Both the position numbers and the translations under genes were made by a program. A DNA stretch of 64,000 nt from Pardosa pseudoannulata (taxonomy: Eukaryota; Arthropoda; Arachnida; Araneae; Lycosidae), in contig JAGEOH010000242.1 in the NCBI GenBank assembly GCA_032207245.1, forward strand, positions 1-64,000. Reading direction: 5' to 3'. Positions within the stretch are counted from its first letter, which is position 1; every line of letters starts with the position of its first letter. Of the stretch, positions 49,812-61,186 are shown one piece after another. Under the pieces are notes generated by a model. The model saw only the letters and a list, made by a program, of their open reading frames with translations. It was not told where the DNA came from and did no database searches.

Positions 49812-50161
49812 GAGTGATTATCCAAAATTTTATGAAATTAATGAACGAAGCAAAGAGTCTTGGTCTGAAAGCAACTGCACCAGCGGAACAAGAAGAAATT
49901 TTAGAAATTATGAAAAATACATTGCAGTGTATTCAATCATGCCGTGATGCTCACAGAAATCCCATTGAAAACTTTGCAAGTGCAAGTACAGAGCCTCCAA
50001 ATAAAAAAATCAAGCCACAAAGATTTGTTGCCACAAAAAAAAAAAAAAAAAAAAAAAAACCAGGTGTACTTGCTCATAAGACATTTACATTGGTAAAACC
50101 AAATGCAAATGAAATTAATAAAATTGCTACAACATTAATAATAAATTCGAAGCGACTGTAA
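49812..50161 (+). pseudogene. 3' end of an unrecognised protein-coding sequence
   Basis: About 116 codons, open from the LTR junction to a stop at 50159-50161. The sequence looks protein-like (amphipathic helix with LGLKATAPAEQEEILEI, then CIQSCRDAHRNP, a Lys run encoded by a 19-A tract, and AHKTFTLVKPNANEINKI). It resembles the C-terminal tails of some transposase-derived zinc-finger proteins, but I cannot assign it. The 5' part is missing at the copia-like LTR junction, so it is a truncated fragment. The poly-Lys run may hide a frameshift. Confidence 0.4.
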
Positions 50162-50785
50162 ATATTTTATATATAGGAATTGAAGAATTGATATTTGTAT
50201 TATTATTTGTACTTTGTATATATTAATATATTTATTTTGTATAAATTAATATTTGTATTTTGTATAGATTAATATCTGTATTATTTGTATTCATATTAGC
50301 TAATATTTGTATTTTGTATAGATTAATATCTGTATTATTTGTATTCATATATATTAATATTTGTATTATTATTTGTATTCATATATATATATATTAATAT
50401 TTGTAATATTTGTATTTTGTATGTATTTATATATTAATTAATATTAGTATATATGAATTAAAACCCTGTAAATACTGTAAATAAAACTAAATGGCTGTTT
50501 TCGCAGAGTGGCTTACGAGGTCTCCTGTTGAATTCAGCTTTTTGGTATATTACAAATTTACATAAGATAGCTATAATTTTAAAACCAAATGCAACATTAA
50601 AAAAAATTAAGTTAAAAATCATACTTTTTAAACCAGCAAATACTCTTTGATACATTTACTCATTGTAATCGAAACAGGATTCATATTTAAATCACTAAAT
50701 TTATATTTGTTTTTCTCAGTTTCCAAGACCAAGGGCTAATCAAACAATAAAGTATTAAAAATATCAGGTTTAGAAGAATTAAAAT
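50162..50785. repeat. AT-rich stretch with TATTTGTATTTTGTATA-type repeats
   Basis: About 50195-50455 consists of irregular tandem copies of ATTAATATTTGTATTTTGTA. Beyond it nothing is recognisable. Confidence 0.7.
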
Positions 50786-50830
50786 GCAAAACTATGGCCG
50801 AATGGTTAGGACACTGACCTTCATCCGTAG

Positions 50831-51183
50831 TGTTGTAAATTCTATGTGAATTTATTACCTCTAAAGCTATTTATTGCTCTGAATAGCTATTTAGCTCTCG
50901 TTAGTCGTTTATTATTCTAAAGTAACTCTTTTTACTCTACTCTAAATAAACAAAAACTCTAATTTACCGACCATAATTGCCGTTTTTATTTGCATATACA
51001 CAAAACGAAACTACACCAAAATCTCTAAACAATAGAACACTCTTAAAAACACAAAAGTGCACAACGTTGCCATTTCTGAAACATAAACTGTACAAAAACA
51101 TAGATAATAATATGAATAGATAGTGAATTACAAAACATAGAGCAAAGAAAAATGTAAACAAAATACTAAGAGTCTATTGTTCA
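50831..51183 (-). repeat. 3' LTR of BEL element
   Basis: 353 bp, TGTTGTAAAT...TATTGTTCA on the plus strand. In element sense it is preceded by purine-rich AAGGTGGGAGGA (plus 51184-51195), the polypurine tract. Confidence 0.92.
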
Positions 51184-51262
51184 TCCTCCCACCTTGCAAT
51201 ATGAAATTCGGGATTGAGTATTGCAAAAAGAAAAAAAATGAAATAAAAAATAAACACTGTTC

Positions 51263-54200
51263 TCACAAGTCCAATCGACGAGGAACTCTAACTGTCCTTC
51301 CCGATTTGGTTAATGTGGGCGATTTTAAGTTGGTGTGGATTATCTTATTGGTTATTACAGGTAAATCATCAATAGGAGTTTGCTCTATGGAAATATTTTC
51401 GTATTGTCGACCTCCACTAAATTTCGATGGAAGTTCCTCGGCAGCCGACAATTCCAAAGGATAAAGGTTTTGTACAGCTCTTATGACTTCACCATTTTGC
51501 ACTTTAATTCTGGCTCGTCGGCTTTCACCGTCGGTACCTGGAAATAATTGTATGATCTTACCAAGAGGCCAATTTAATCTCTTTTTGTCATCGCTTCCAA
51601 TTAAGACAATGTCTCCTTCCCTTAATTTACAACTTTTAGCGAATTTTTTGCTTGTTGTTTTCAAAGTTCCCAGATATTCTAGGCGAAACCTTTTCTTGAA
51701 AGCCTGGTAAACATTTTGAATATGACGCAATCTACATTTATAAAAGTTAGAATTGAAGTCATGTTTTATAATTGGCACTGAATGGTTTTGTATTTCCCGT
51801 AAAAAATTTCCAGGTGTTATGGAAGTGAGACTTGAATCAGCTGATACAACTGTTAACGGTCTATCATTTAAGATAGCTTCACAATTACACAAAACGGTAC
51901 ACATTTCTTCATAACTAAGGCAGGCTCTTCCAAGAATTTTCCTCAATATTCTTTTCATCATTCCTACGAGGCGTTCCCACCAGCCACCCCACCATGGGGC
52001 GCCTGGGGGAATGAACTTCCAAATAATACGTTCATCAGCTCCCTTTCTTGAAATTTCATTGAAATCAATTGAAGCAAATGTATTGCATGCCCCAACAAAA
52101 TTTGTTCCATTATCAGTATAAATTATGGATGGCTTCCCACGTCTAGCAGCAAAACGATGAAATGCTTGTAGAAATGTATCTGTCGTTAAGGATGTAACCA
52201 GTTCCAAATGAACACAGCGGTACACTGCGCACGTGAATAGGCAAATCCATGCCTTCTTGTATTCTCTTAGAAATATAGGTCCGGCATAATCTATGCCGGT
52301 TATTTGAAACACTGAGGCATCTTGTACCCGATCTTTAGGAAGTGGTGGTGCTGGTGGGTTAGCATTTTTGTTTGAATAACGCTTACAGGTTATACAAGTT
52401 TTCAAAACAGATGACACAACTCTTCTTCCCGATAGTATCCAAAATCTTTCTCTTAAAGAATTTAGGACGTGAGAAACTCCAATATGTCCTTTCAACTTGT
52501 GTTCTTCCATAATTAAACTTCTTACAAGAGTATGATCACTTGGCAAAATAGCAGGAGTTCTGAACTCAGATGTATCTTCTCTTTGAAATATAGCTGTTTT
52601 AGTTCTAATAATCCCATAATCTATGAATGGATTAAGACTTAAAATCCGTTTATCTTCTATTCCATTAAAGGATTCATTTTGTATTAAACGAACCAAGATA
52701 TTTTCTGCTTCATTTATCTCAGATACAGTAAGTTCATATTTTCTCTTGTTTTGATGTTTACAGTTGTAAACAAAACGACATATCCAAGCTACAAGTCTGA
52801 TTGTCTGACGATAACTTGAGAATCTTGTAGCAATTATTTCACTGGCATTAAGATTTATTAAGGACGAAATAATCCTTTTCTTTTTCTCAAGCGCTATTTC
52901 TTCTTCATCAGCACTAAAATCTTCTTTTGGCCATTCTTCTGGTGATAAATATAACCATTCAGGGCCTTCCCACCATCTAGATTTAATTAAATAAGAAGCA
53001 GAGCATCCTCTACTGGGCAAATCAGCAGGATTCAGTGATCCTGGTACGTGTCTCCAAGATTGAACAGAAGTCAATTGCTTTATTTCCTTAATTCGGTTGT
53101 GAACAAATACGTCCCATACTTCATTCCTCTGTATCCAAGCTAGTACAGTAGACGAATCTGTCCAAAAATAAATATCATCAGCTTGAAATTCAGGTATTAT
53201 GCTGGATGCTAAACGTGCACATATTGTAGCTCCAAGAAGTTCCAATCGAGCAATTGTTGTCTTTTTCTTTCCGCTGGGGGCAACTCTCGCTTTGGCTTGC
53301 ACCAAATGAACTTGAACAGAATCTTTTGTTTGTACTCGAACAAAGGCCACAGCTGAATATGCAAGCTTACTCGCATCACTGAAGAAATGAAGTGAGACAT
53401 TTTCCAACTCAAGATCACAGTTTAACCATCTTGGTATTCTCATTCTCTCCAAACACTTCAAATCATTCAACCATTTACAAAATTGTGATTTTGAATTCGA
53501 GTCAACTTCTTCGTCCCAAGATAACTTAACTTCCCATAGGTGCTGAAGTAAAAGTTTCGGCACAAGAGTTACAGGGCAAGCTATTCCTAAGGGGTCGAAT
53601 ATTTTATGTGTAGTAGCTAAAATCTCTCTTTTAGACAAAATTTCTGGTAGATTGTAGGTGATGTTAGTAATATTGAGGTAAAGGTAATCTCCACATCGTT
53701 CCCAAACCATTCCTACTACATTTGTTGTACTAGAGGAATTATTTGTTGAGCCACTGTATTCCCAACCACGTAATTCTAGTTTTCTTGTAGCTAAAGTATC
53801 TGAAGCAACTTGCATGAACTGATGCAATTCTAAATCATTCTTTACACTCGCTAAACAATTATCGACATAAAAGCTCTTCTTTAATTGCTCAATAATATCT
53901 ACTTTATACTTTGGGTTTCCATTTAGTTGTTTCAAAGTCGATTCTAGAAGGTAGTGAATTACAGAAACTAGCAAGAAAGGACTGCTTGTAACACCAAATA
54001 CTACTCTACAGTGCCTGTAACACTTCAGTTTTCCATCAGCTCTATACCATAAGAATCTTAGATAGTCTTTATCTTTAGAGTTGAGACTTATTTGCAAAAA
54101 TGCTTTTCGTATATCTGCAGAAACTCCTATTCTGTTCATTCGGAATCTATGAAGAATTGAAGGAATCAGTTCGATAAGGTTTAGACCTTTTTCTAGACAA

Positions 54201-56575
54201 TCGTTCAAACTAGGTGATCCTTTCTGTTTGGCCGAGGCATCAAACACTGGCCTGATTCGTGTAGTGCTGTTTTCTTTTACTACATGTCGATGTGGTAGAT
54301 AATGGCATGTTACATCAATTTCGCTTTTTGGTACTTCTTCTATGACGCCTTCACGTTCCCATTCACTAAACACTTCTCCATAAGCATCATAAAGTTTCTC
54401 AGCTTTTAGTCGTTTTACTGTAGAATCTAATCTTTTTACAGCTAAGTCATAGTTATCTTTTAACGGTAGATGGTTATCAAGCCATGGTAAACTGACTTGA
54501 AAACGTCCCTCTTCGTTTGCTTTTACAGTAGACAAGAAATGATCTCTTGCCTCTTTTTGCAGTTCCAGTTTATTTTTCTTCTCTGAGGGATCTAGAATTC
54601 CAAGTGAATCTAGAGACCATAGATCGGATATCAATGTCTCCTTATTCAACATGGATGTGACCAGCAGTGCTGAATTGTCCGAGATCTCACGCATACCATT
54701 TTTCCCAAAAAGAGTCCAGCCAAGTTTAGTTTCTATAGCAGCAGGGCCTGAAGTAAGCAATTTAAATCCTCCGGTCATCAACTTACCTGCAATGTCAGCG
54801 CCGATAAGTATTTCTATTGGTCCATTACTATCGTCGCATACAGAAATATTGCTCTCTTTAAGCTCTCGAATCCACTCGCCTTTTCCAACTGGTGGTATAC
54901 TTCCACAAATAATATCTTGGCTAAGAGCTTTGAAGTTACAATGATAAGTTCCATCCGTTTTAGATAAGAACACCGTAAAAACATCGTGGTTTATGACATC
55001 AGTACATGACCCACCAAATAATGAATGGCTCAATCTTTCTTTATATGAACTCTCAAATTTCATTTCATCTGCTGTGCTTTTTAGAATATAAGATCTTTGT
55101 GAAGCTGAATCGATAATAGCACGGGCTTGGCGCTTTTTATCTCTCCCTTTCAACGTAACCATTAAAGTTTGCAAAAACACATTTGGTGTTCTCGCCAAAT
55201 TGGCGAGGGTTTCATCTCGCGGAGGTACTGCATCGGTATTTTCATCCCTACTCATGCCAACAGGAACTGGAGATTTTGATTCAGCTTTGATATTTCTACA
55301 TAAAAGTATGTGGTGTTTCTTCCCACAAATCACACACGATGTTCGTTTTTTGCATTTAGCTATTACATGTTTTCTGTCTAAACATAAAAAACAACTGCGA
55401 CTATTTAGGACTGCTTTTTGCCTTTCCTCAGATGACATCTTTCTAGCTTTAAAGCAATCACCAGATGCATGATTTCCAGTACAAAAAATACATGCAGTTG
55501 AATTTTGCTCAGATGTTGCTATTAGAGTAGAAGCAGAAGGTGTTTTGGAAAATTCTCCACGGTTTCTGAAACCAAAGTGTTTAGCATTCCCAGGCTTAGG
55601 AGTCTGATGTTTAGTAAAGCACTGAGTAGCTATAGATACTCTCTCTTCACCTTCAATTTCATCGAGCAAAAATGAAAGTAAACCATCTAAATCCATGCGA
55701 TGTGTTGACTCGTTTTTCTCTTTCTTCTCTATTTTCTCACTACTTTCAGATTCTCTCTGACTGCGATTAATAACTCGGAACCTTTGCCATGCTCTTAATG
55801 TATCATCCGGTAATGACGATTCGACTAAAGGATATAGCATCGCCGCATATTTATCTCTAGCAACACCCAGAACTTCTAATGCTCTAAGTTTTGATTCTAA
55901 GTTATCATAGAGTTTTCGTAATGAAAATTTCTGATGGGAGTTTTTCAATAATACTAACGAAAGGAGATCTCTAACATAAACTTCTATAAGAAGGTCTTCT
56001 TTCCCAAAACGCGATTGTAGTTGCTGTAAAGCTTTACTATAACTTTCACCACCAGGCGGAAAGCTTTTGATTAACTCTTCAGCAGATGACCCTTTTTCCA
56101 TTGACTGTAATAAATATGCAAATTTATCATGATCATCTAAATTAGGATCGGTATCGATCTTTTTAAACTGGCCCCAGAATCCTAACCAGTTTTTGATATT
56201 CCCATCAAAAGTCGGGAGTTTAAGCTTAGGATAACGAATAGTAGCATTTTGAGTTACGCTTTCATTAACAACAGAACTGTTTTCCTTTTCAGCTAAAAGC
56301 GAAACTAATTTACGTTCTACCACTCTCCACTTATCAATATAGCATTCAGACTCATCATACTCATTATCTATCACAGTTTCATCTTCCGCAATTTTAATCA
56401 ATTCTCCTCTATAAGTCTCTTCTGTCTCTAACATTGGTTTTGCTTTCTCCTCAACTAATTTAAGTTTCGAAATTTTTTCTTCTAACGATAAATCATTTTC
56501 ATTCTTCTCAAAATCATTTAAAGCTCTTGTAAACAATCTCCTAAACTGAGATCGTTTGCACTTCAAAACGTCCAT
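51263..56575 (-). CDS. BEL/Pao Gag-Pol polyprotein
   Basis: 1770 codons. Gag with DUF1759-like region at about 110-290 (LPTFDGNIKNWLGFWGQF). Zinc-binding region at about 360-425 with CX2CX4HX4C-like knuckles (CIFCTGNHASGDC; CVICGKKHHILLC). Protease-like DUF1758 at about 470-640 with RAIIDSASQRSYI, catalytic Asp in IDSAS. RT at about 740-930 with VSADIRKAFLQI and YVDNCLAS, the family's YVDN variant of YVDD. Peptidase_A17/RNase H region to about 1200 with FFSDASKLAYS. Integrase zinc-binding at about 1350-1395 (HIGVSHVL...CITCKR), core at about 1425-1540 with GIDYAGP, TDNGTNF and WWERLVGMMK, and a DUF5641 tail at about 1640-1715 (REGDIVLIG, WPLGKI). ATG lies 56 nt inside the LTR. Confidence 0.95.
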   Translation of the reverse strand: MDVLKCKRSQFRRLFTRALNDFEKNENDLSLEEKISKLKLVEEKAKPMLETEETYRGELIKIAEDETVIDNEYDESECYIDKWRVVERKLVSLLAEKENSSVVNESVTQNATIRYPKLKLPTFDGNIKNWLGFWGQFKKIDTDPNLDDHDKFAYLLQSMEKGSSAEELIKSFPPGGESYSKALQQLQSRFGKEDLLIEVYVRDLLSLVLLKNSHQKFSLRKLYDNLESKLRALEVLGVARDKYAAMLYPLVESSLPDDTLRAWQRFRVINRSQRESESSEKIEKKEKNESTHRMDLDGLLSFLLDEIEGEERVSIATQCFTKHQTPKPGNAKHFGFRNRGEFSKTPSASTLIATSEQNSTACIFCTGNHASGDCFKARKMSSEERQKAVLNSRSCFLCLDRKHVIAKCKKRTSCVICGKKHHILLCRNIKAESKSPVPVGMSRDENTDAVPPRDETLANLARTPNVFLQTLMVTLKGRDKKRQARAIIDSASQRSYILKSTADEMKFESSYKERLSHSLFGGSCTDVINHDVFTVFLSKTDGTYHCNFKALSQDIICGSIPPVGKGEWIRELKESNISVCDDSNGPIEILIGADIAGKLMTGGFKLLTSGPAAIETKLGWTLFGKNGMREISDNSALLVTSMLNKETLISDLWSLDSLGILDPSEKKNKLELQKEARDHFLSTVKANEEGRFQVSLPWLDNHLPLKDNYDLAVKRLDSTVKRLKAEKLYDAYGEVFSEWEREGVIEEVPKSEIDVTCHYLPHRHVVKENSTTRIRPVFDASAKQKGSPSLNDCLEKGLNLIELIPSILHRFRMNRIGVSADIRKAFLQISLNSKDKDYLRFLWYRADGKLKCYRHCRVVFGVTSSPFLLVSVIHYLLESTLKQLNGNPKYKVDIIEQLKKSFYVDNCLASVKNDLELHQFMQVASDTLATRKLELRGWEYSGSTNNSSSTTNVVGMVWERCGDYLYLNITNITYNLPEILSKREILATTHKIFDPLGIACPVTLVPKLLLQHLWEVKLSWDEEVDSNSKSQFCKWLNDLKCLERMRIPRWLNCDLELENVSLHFFSDASKLAYSAVAFVRVQTKDSVQVHLVQAKARVAPSGKKKTTIARLELLGATICARLASSIIPEFQADDIYFWTDSSTVLAWIQRNEVWDVFVHNRIKEIKQLTSVQSWRHVPGSLNPADLPSRGCSASYLIKSRWWEGPEWLYLSPEEWPKEDFSADEEEIALEKKKRIISSLINLNASEIIATRFSSYRQTIRLVAWICRFVYNCKHQNKRKYELTVSEINEAENILVRLIQNESFNGIEDKRILSLNPFIDYGIIRTKTAIFQREDTSEFRTPAILPSDHTLVRSLIMEEHKLKGHIGVSHVLNSLRERFWILSGRRVVSSVLKTCITCKRYSNKNANPPAPPLPKDRVQDASVFQITGIDYAGPIFLREYKKAWICLFTCAVYRCVHLELVTSLTTDTFLQAFHRFAARRGKPSIIYTDNGTNFVGACNTFASIDFNEISRKGADERIIWKFIPPGAPWWGGWWERLVGMMKRILRKILGRACLSYEEMCTVLCNCEAILNDRPLTVVSADSSLTSITPGNFLREIQNHSVPIIKHDFNSNFYKCRLRHIQNVYQAFKKRFRLEYLGTLKTTSKKFAKSCKLREGDIVLIGSDDKKRLNWPLGKIIQLFPGTDGESRRARIKVQNGEVIRAVQNLYPLELSAAEELPSKFSGGRQYENISIEQTPIDDLPVITNKIIHTNLKSPTLTKSGRTVRVPRRLDL

Positions 56576-56612
56576 TATAAATAAAAGAAAGAATTCTACT
56601 TACAGATAACAG

Positions 56613-56631
56613 TCCTGTCGCGGACGCCAGA
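56613..56631 (-). promoter_or_regulatory. Primer-binding site of BEL element
   Basis: In element sense TCTGGCGTCCGCGACAGGA follows the LTR directly. TGGCGnCCGnGACAGG-type sites are common in arthropod LTR elements. I do not assign the tRNA with certainty. Confidence 0.6.
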
Positions 56632-56987
56632 TGTTGTAAATTCTATGTGAATTTATTACCTCTAAAGCTATTTATTGCTCTGAATAGCTATTTAGCTCTC
56701 GTTAGTCGTTTATTATTCTAAAGTAACTCTTTTTACTCTACTCTAAATAAACAAAAACTCTAATTTACCGACCATAATTGCCGTTTTTATTTGCATATAC
56801 ACAAAACGAAACTACACCAAAATCTCTAAACAATAGAACACTCTTAAAACACAAAAGTGCACAACGTTGCCATTTCTGAAACATAAACTGTACAAAAACA
56901 TAGATAATAATATGAATAGATAGTGAATTACAAAACATAGAGCAAAGAAAAATGTAAACAAAATACTAAGAGTCAAAATATTGTTCA
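56632..56987 (-). repeat. 5' LTR of BEL element
   Basis: 356 bp, identical to the 3' LTR except for one base missing in an A run and four extra A's near the outer end. Confidence 0.92.
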
Positions 56988-57124
56988 CGTAGAGTTCTCG
57001 GTTTCGAATTCCCCTGTGGCATAGCTTTTCGTAGCTATTTTGAATCGGCTTTCAGCAGTAGATTCCGGTCTCATTAACCATTATGCTGCAAAATGGTAGA
57101 GTGAAGCGCTCTACAGCAAACCAA

Positions 57125-58214
57125 GAACTAATATTGAAAGATCTACAAGAGTTTGGACTCCATTTTAATGAAACAGCATAAGTGTATGATTTTACCTTGT
57201 GCAATTCTTGGACAAGAGGAACCATTTTTTTTTAATATAAAACTCAATCTAATGTATTTAGAAGTTTCTGGTGGAAATAGTGTAGGTTTTCTAAATAATA
57301 AAATGATTGTATCCTGATTGGAGCTATGTAAGTGTCACAAAGACGTGATGAAACTAATACTTTTGAAGCGAATAATAATAATAATGTGTACGTGTAAATG
57401 ATAATATTTAATTTAATATTTAATATTAATATAACTTTAATATTAAATATTAATATAATATTAATATATTATTAAATATTAATATAATATTAATATATTA
57501 ATATTAAATATTAATATAATATTAATATATTAATATAATATTAATATTTAATATTTTCTTGAATAATATTTCTTAAAAGATCTAATTTTTTGTGACATTT
57601 TGATTTTTTAACGTTAATAATAGTTTGCAACTTTGATATATGATCATAAAATCCTGGACGAATGAAACTAAATTTTCCTTTCCTATACTTAGTTATATTT
57701 TTTCTTTCACGAAGTGTGGATGTCCATAAAACTTCACATATTTCCTAAACACCTCAATTTATTGTCACAATTTCCGTTTTTATATATATATATATATATA
57801 TATAACAAAAACTTGTATTAATATTTTATATCTAGACGTATGGATTTTTTCTCTTCTATACCCGCTATGATTTTTACCAAAAGAAGTGGATTAAGAAACA
57901 TTTTTCCCGCATTTCTTAAAGATCTCAATTGTGATATTTTCCGCTAATAGTTTATACCTTCCTAATAAATTTTAGTATATGAGCACAACAGTCGAGAAAA
58001 ATGGATGGAATATTCCTGCCTGGATGCGCTATACGATCAATTATCCCTTTTCCCCTACGAAAATCCCTACCACTGAGAGGCGAAAAATTTTCCAAGTCCT
58101 ACCATTAGGAATGTTCCTCCCCGTAGACGCTTGCGTCACTCTTGGACAAGACAAAGTCCCTCCCAGGCCACGCACATGGGATAGCAGTCAGGAGCTCAGT
58201 AAGGATACCTCTGC
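57125..58214. other. AT-rich stretch with ATTAATAT repeats
   Basis: About 57400-57555 is made of TTAATATTAAATATTAATA units, nearly palindromic. (TA)n at 57780-57803. The 88-codon frame at 57979 resembles nothing I know; its final part is related to the start of the duplicated unit that follows. Confidence 0.55.
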
Positions 58215-59042
58215 TCACCCCCGAGGGAGGGAACAGTTTTGAAAGCAAATTTACCCTCAAAATGTGTCGATATTCAACTTTTGATTTTTAAATTTTAAAT
58301 ACATCTTTACTATAAAATAAAAGTGGTGTGCAGTTAACAGATCATAACTTTTAATTTCCAATGTAAATGGTAACTAATATTTTGAAATATCTTTTTTCCT
58401 CTTTAATTTTTTTATTATATTTAAAATTTAAAATTATTTTCAGTAATACAGGAAAGGTTTCAATTTTTAACGAACATTTGAACTCTCTTTTGCTCATACC
58501 TTTCATCATTGTAAGAGCAATCCATCTTTACTATAAAATAAAAGTGGTGTGCCGGTTAAGATCATAACTTATAATTTTTCCAATGTAAATGGTAACTAAT
58601 ATTTTGAAATATCTTTTTTCCTCTTTAATTTTATTATTATATTTAAAATTTAAAATTACTTTCAGTAATACAGGAAAGGTTTCAATTTTTAACGAACATT
58701 TGAACTTTCTCTTGCTAGTATGCGAAGAAATACATCTGCAAAATTAAGTCAAGATTTCTCGCATTATACTTAAAAATATTTCAAATAGATTAAGAAAAAA
58801 ACATGTTTAATATAGTTTCTAAAACATTTTTAGACAAGGATAAAAAATTAATTAATTTTTTTTATGCAAATTACGCAAGTTTTAGATTGGAATACAGTTA
58901 TTAGAGATGGAATCATTAAAATTATAACAAAAATACAAGACAATAAATAGATAAACCTATTGTTCAGCATTAGTAATTTAAAATAAAAGAATAAATAAGA
59001 AACGAGAAAATTAGAAATAATATTCATTTTACATTGCATCTT

Positions 59043-59370
59043 TCAAAAGTTCTTCCAGTGTGTGAACCATGTTTCCAGAGCATATAAGTGGTGTTGAATA
59101 AAAGAAGCTACACTGTTAATGTGATGTGCAGAAGTGTAAATTGCCGTATCATCGGCGTATAGTGCAAGATTAGTGAGATCTGATCTGGGAATGTCGTTGA
59201 TAAAAATGTTAAAAAGAGTGGGTCCTAAAATTGAGCCCTGTTGGACTCCATCGGTGATGTTTTTATCATTAGAAAAGGTGTTGTTGATACGGACTTTAAA
59301 ATATCTATTGCAAAGGTAGTGTCTTAATAAGTGTATTAGTGCATCAGGCACACGGAGCAGGAGCACGAAG
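59043..59370 (-). pseudogene. LINE reverse transcriptase fragment, unit 1
   Basis: Minus-strand frame with FKVRINNTFS, then GVQQGSILGPTLFNIFINDI and NLALYADDTAIY: the RT motif GVPQGSxLGP with Q for P, and the catalytic YADD. The type is Jockey-like non-LTR. Homology fades upstream of VPDALIHLLRHYL and ends after FTHWKNF, so only the palm region remains. It is a fossil carried by the duplication. Confidence 0.8.
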
Positions 59371-60304
59371 TATTGGAGCTTACGGACCCAATGTCCGAAG
59401 AGCACGTGCACAGAGCAAGCGAAAGCAAGCAACAACCTTCCTCGAGCAGAGCCAGAGTTTTCAGAAAAGATACATCTGCACACCACCAAGGGAGGGTACA
59501 GTTTTGAAAGGAACTTTACTCACAAAATGATGAGATATTCAACTTTTGATTTTTAAATTTTAAATACATCTTTACTATAAAATAAAAGTGGTGTGCCGTT
59601 AACAGATCATAACTTATAATTTCCAATGTTAATGGTAACTAATATTTTGAAATAACTTTTTTCCTCTTTAATTTTTTTATTATATTTAAAATTTAAAATT
59701 ATTTTCAGTAATACAGGAAAGGTTTCAATTTTTAACGAACATTTGAACTCTCTTTTGCTCATACCTTTCATCATTGTAAGAGCGATACATCTGTACTATA
59801 AAATAAAAGTGGTGTGCTGGTACAGATCATAACTTATAATTTCCAATGTAAATGGTAACTAATATTTTGAAATATCTTTTTTCCTCTTTAATTTTATTAT
59901 TATATTTAAAATTTAAAATTATTTTCAGTAATACAGGAAAGGTTTCAATTTTTAACGAACATTTGAACTTTCTCTTGCTAGTATGCGAAGAAATACATCT
60001 GCAAAATTAAGTCAAGATTTCTCGCATTATACTTAAAAATATTTCAAATAGATTAAGAAAAAAACATGTTTAATATAGTTTCTAAAACATTTTTAGACAA
60101 GGATAAAAAATTAATTAATTTTTTTATGCAAATTACGCAAGTTTTAGATTGGAATACAGTTATTAGAGATGGAATCATTAAAATTATAACAAAAATACAA
60201 GACAATAAATAGATAAACCTATTGTTCAGCATTAGTAATTTAAAATAAAAGAATCAATAAGAAACGAGAAAATTAGAAATAATATTCATTTTACATTGCA
60301 TCTT

Positions 60305-60630
60305 TCAAAAGTTCTTCCAGTGTGTGAACCATGTTTCCAGAGCATATAAGTGGTGTTGAATAAAAGAAGCTACACTGTTAATGTGATGTGCAGAAGTGTA
60401 AATTGCCGTATCATCGGCGTATAGTGCAAGATTAGTGAGATCTGATCTGGGAATGTCGTTGATATAAATGTTAAAAAGAGTGGGTCCTAAAATTGAGCCC
60501 TGTTGGACTCCGGCGGTGATGTTTTTATCGTTAGAAAAGGTGTTGTTGATACGGACTTTAAAATATCTATTGCAAAGGTAGTGTCTTAATAAGTGTATTA
60601 GTGCATCAGGCACACGGAGCAGGAGCACGA
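60305..60630 (-). pseudogene. LINE reverse transcriptase fragment, unit 2
   Basis: Copy of the fragment at 59043 with a few replacements (ITAGVQQ for ITDGVQQ, FNIYIND for FNIFIND). Same limits, which shows that it moved with the segmental duplication and did not insert independently. Confidence 0.8.
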
Positions 60631-61186
60631 AGTATTGGAGCTTACGGACCCAATGTCCGAAGAGCACGTGCACAGAGCAAGCGAAAGCAACAACCTTCCT
60701 CGAGCAGAGCCAGAGTTTTCAGAAAAGATACATCTGCACACCACCAAGGGAGGGTACAGTTTTGAAAGCAACTTTACTCACAAAATGATGAGATATTCAA
60801 CTTTTGATTTTTAAATTTTAAATACATCTTTACTATAAAATAAAAGTGGTGTGCCGTTAACAGATCATAACTTATAATTTCCAATGTAAATGGTAACTAA
60901 TATTTTGAAATATCTTTTTTCCTCTTTAATTTTTATATTATATTTAAAATTTAAAATTATTTTCAGTAATACAGGAAAGGTTTCAATTTTTAACGAACAT
61001 TTGAACTCTCTCTTGTTAGTAAGCGAAGATATACATCCGCAAAATTAAGTCAAGATTTCTCGCATTATACTTAAAGTTATTTCAAATAGATTAAAAAAAA
61101 AAACATTTTTAATATGGTTTCTAAAACATTTTTAGACAAGGATAAAAATTTAATTTATTTTTTATTTTTTATGTAAATTACACACT

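Larger units (their letters stand above)
50831..56987 (-). mobile_element. Intact BEL/Pao LTR retrotransposon
   Basis: LTRs 50831-51183 and 56632-56987, 5-bp duplication CGTAG on both sides, one uninterrupted 1770-codon polyprotein, polypurine tract and primer-binding site in place. The LTRs show no substitutions that I can see, only a one-base and a four-base length difference, so insertion is recent. All structural requirements for autonomous retrotransposition are present by inspection. Confidence 0.95.
50786..57124 (+). repeat. tRNA-derived SINE (copy 6) split by the BEL element
   Basis: The A-box half (ATGGCCGAATGGTTAGG, 50795 on) ends at 50830. The B-box half (GGTTTCGAATTCCCC, about 57000) runs 56993-57124 with the family tail. 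CGTAG at 50826-50830 and 56988-56992 is the target duplication. Removing the retrotransposon and one CGTAG gives a continuous SINE. Confidence 0.85.
58215..61186. repeat. Tandem segmental duplication, 1.26-kb units
   Basis: Unit 1 (58258-59524) and unit 2 (59525-60779) are nearly identical. A partial third copy (60780-61186) is more diverged. Each full unit starts with AAAATGNNNNGATATTCAACTT, holds a roughly 240-bp internal direct repeat (TACTATAAAATAAAAGTGG motif twice) and then a minus-strand LINE RT fragment. It ends with a CCAAGGGAGGGTACAGTTTT segment that is also present, diverged, at about 58220 before unit 1. Confidence 0.85.

Noticed and set aside
57979..58242. 87-codon frame with ATG
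   Set aside because: Its 3' part is related to non-coding sequence of the duplicated units; nothing supports a protein.
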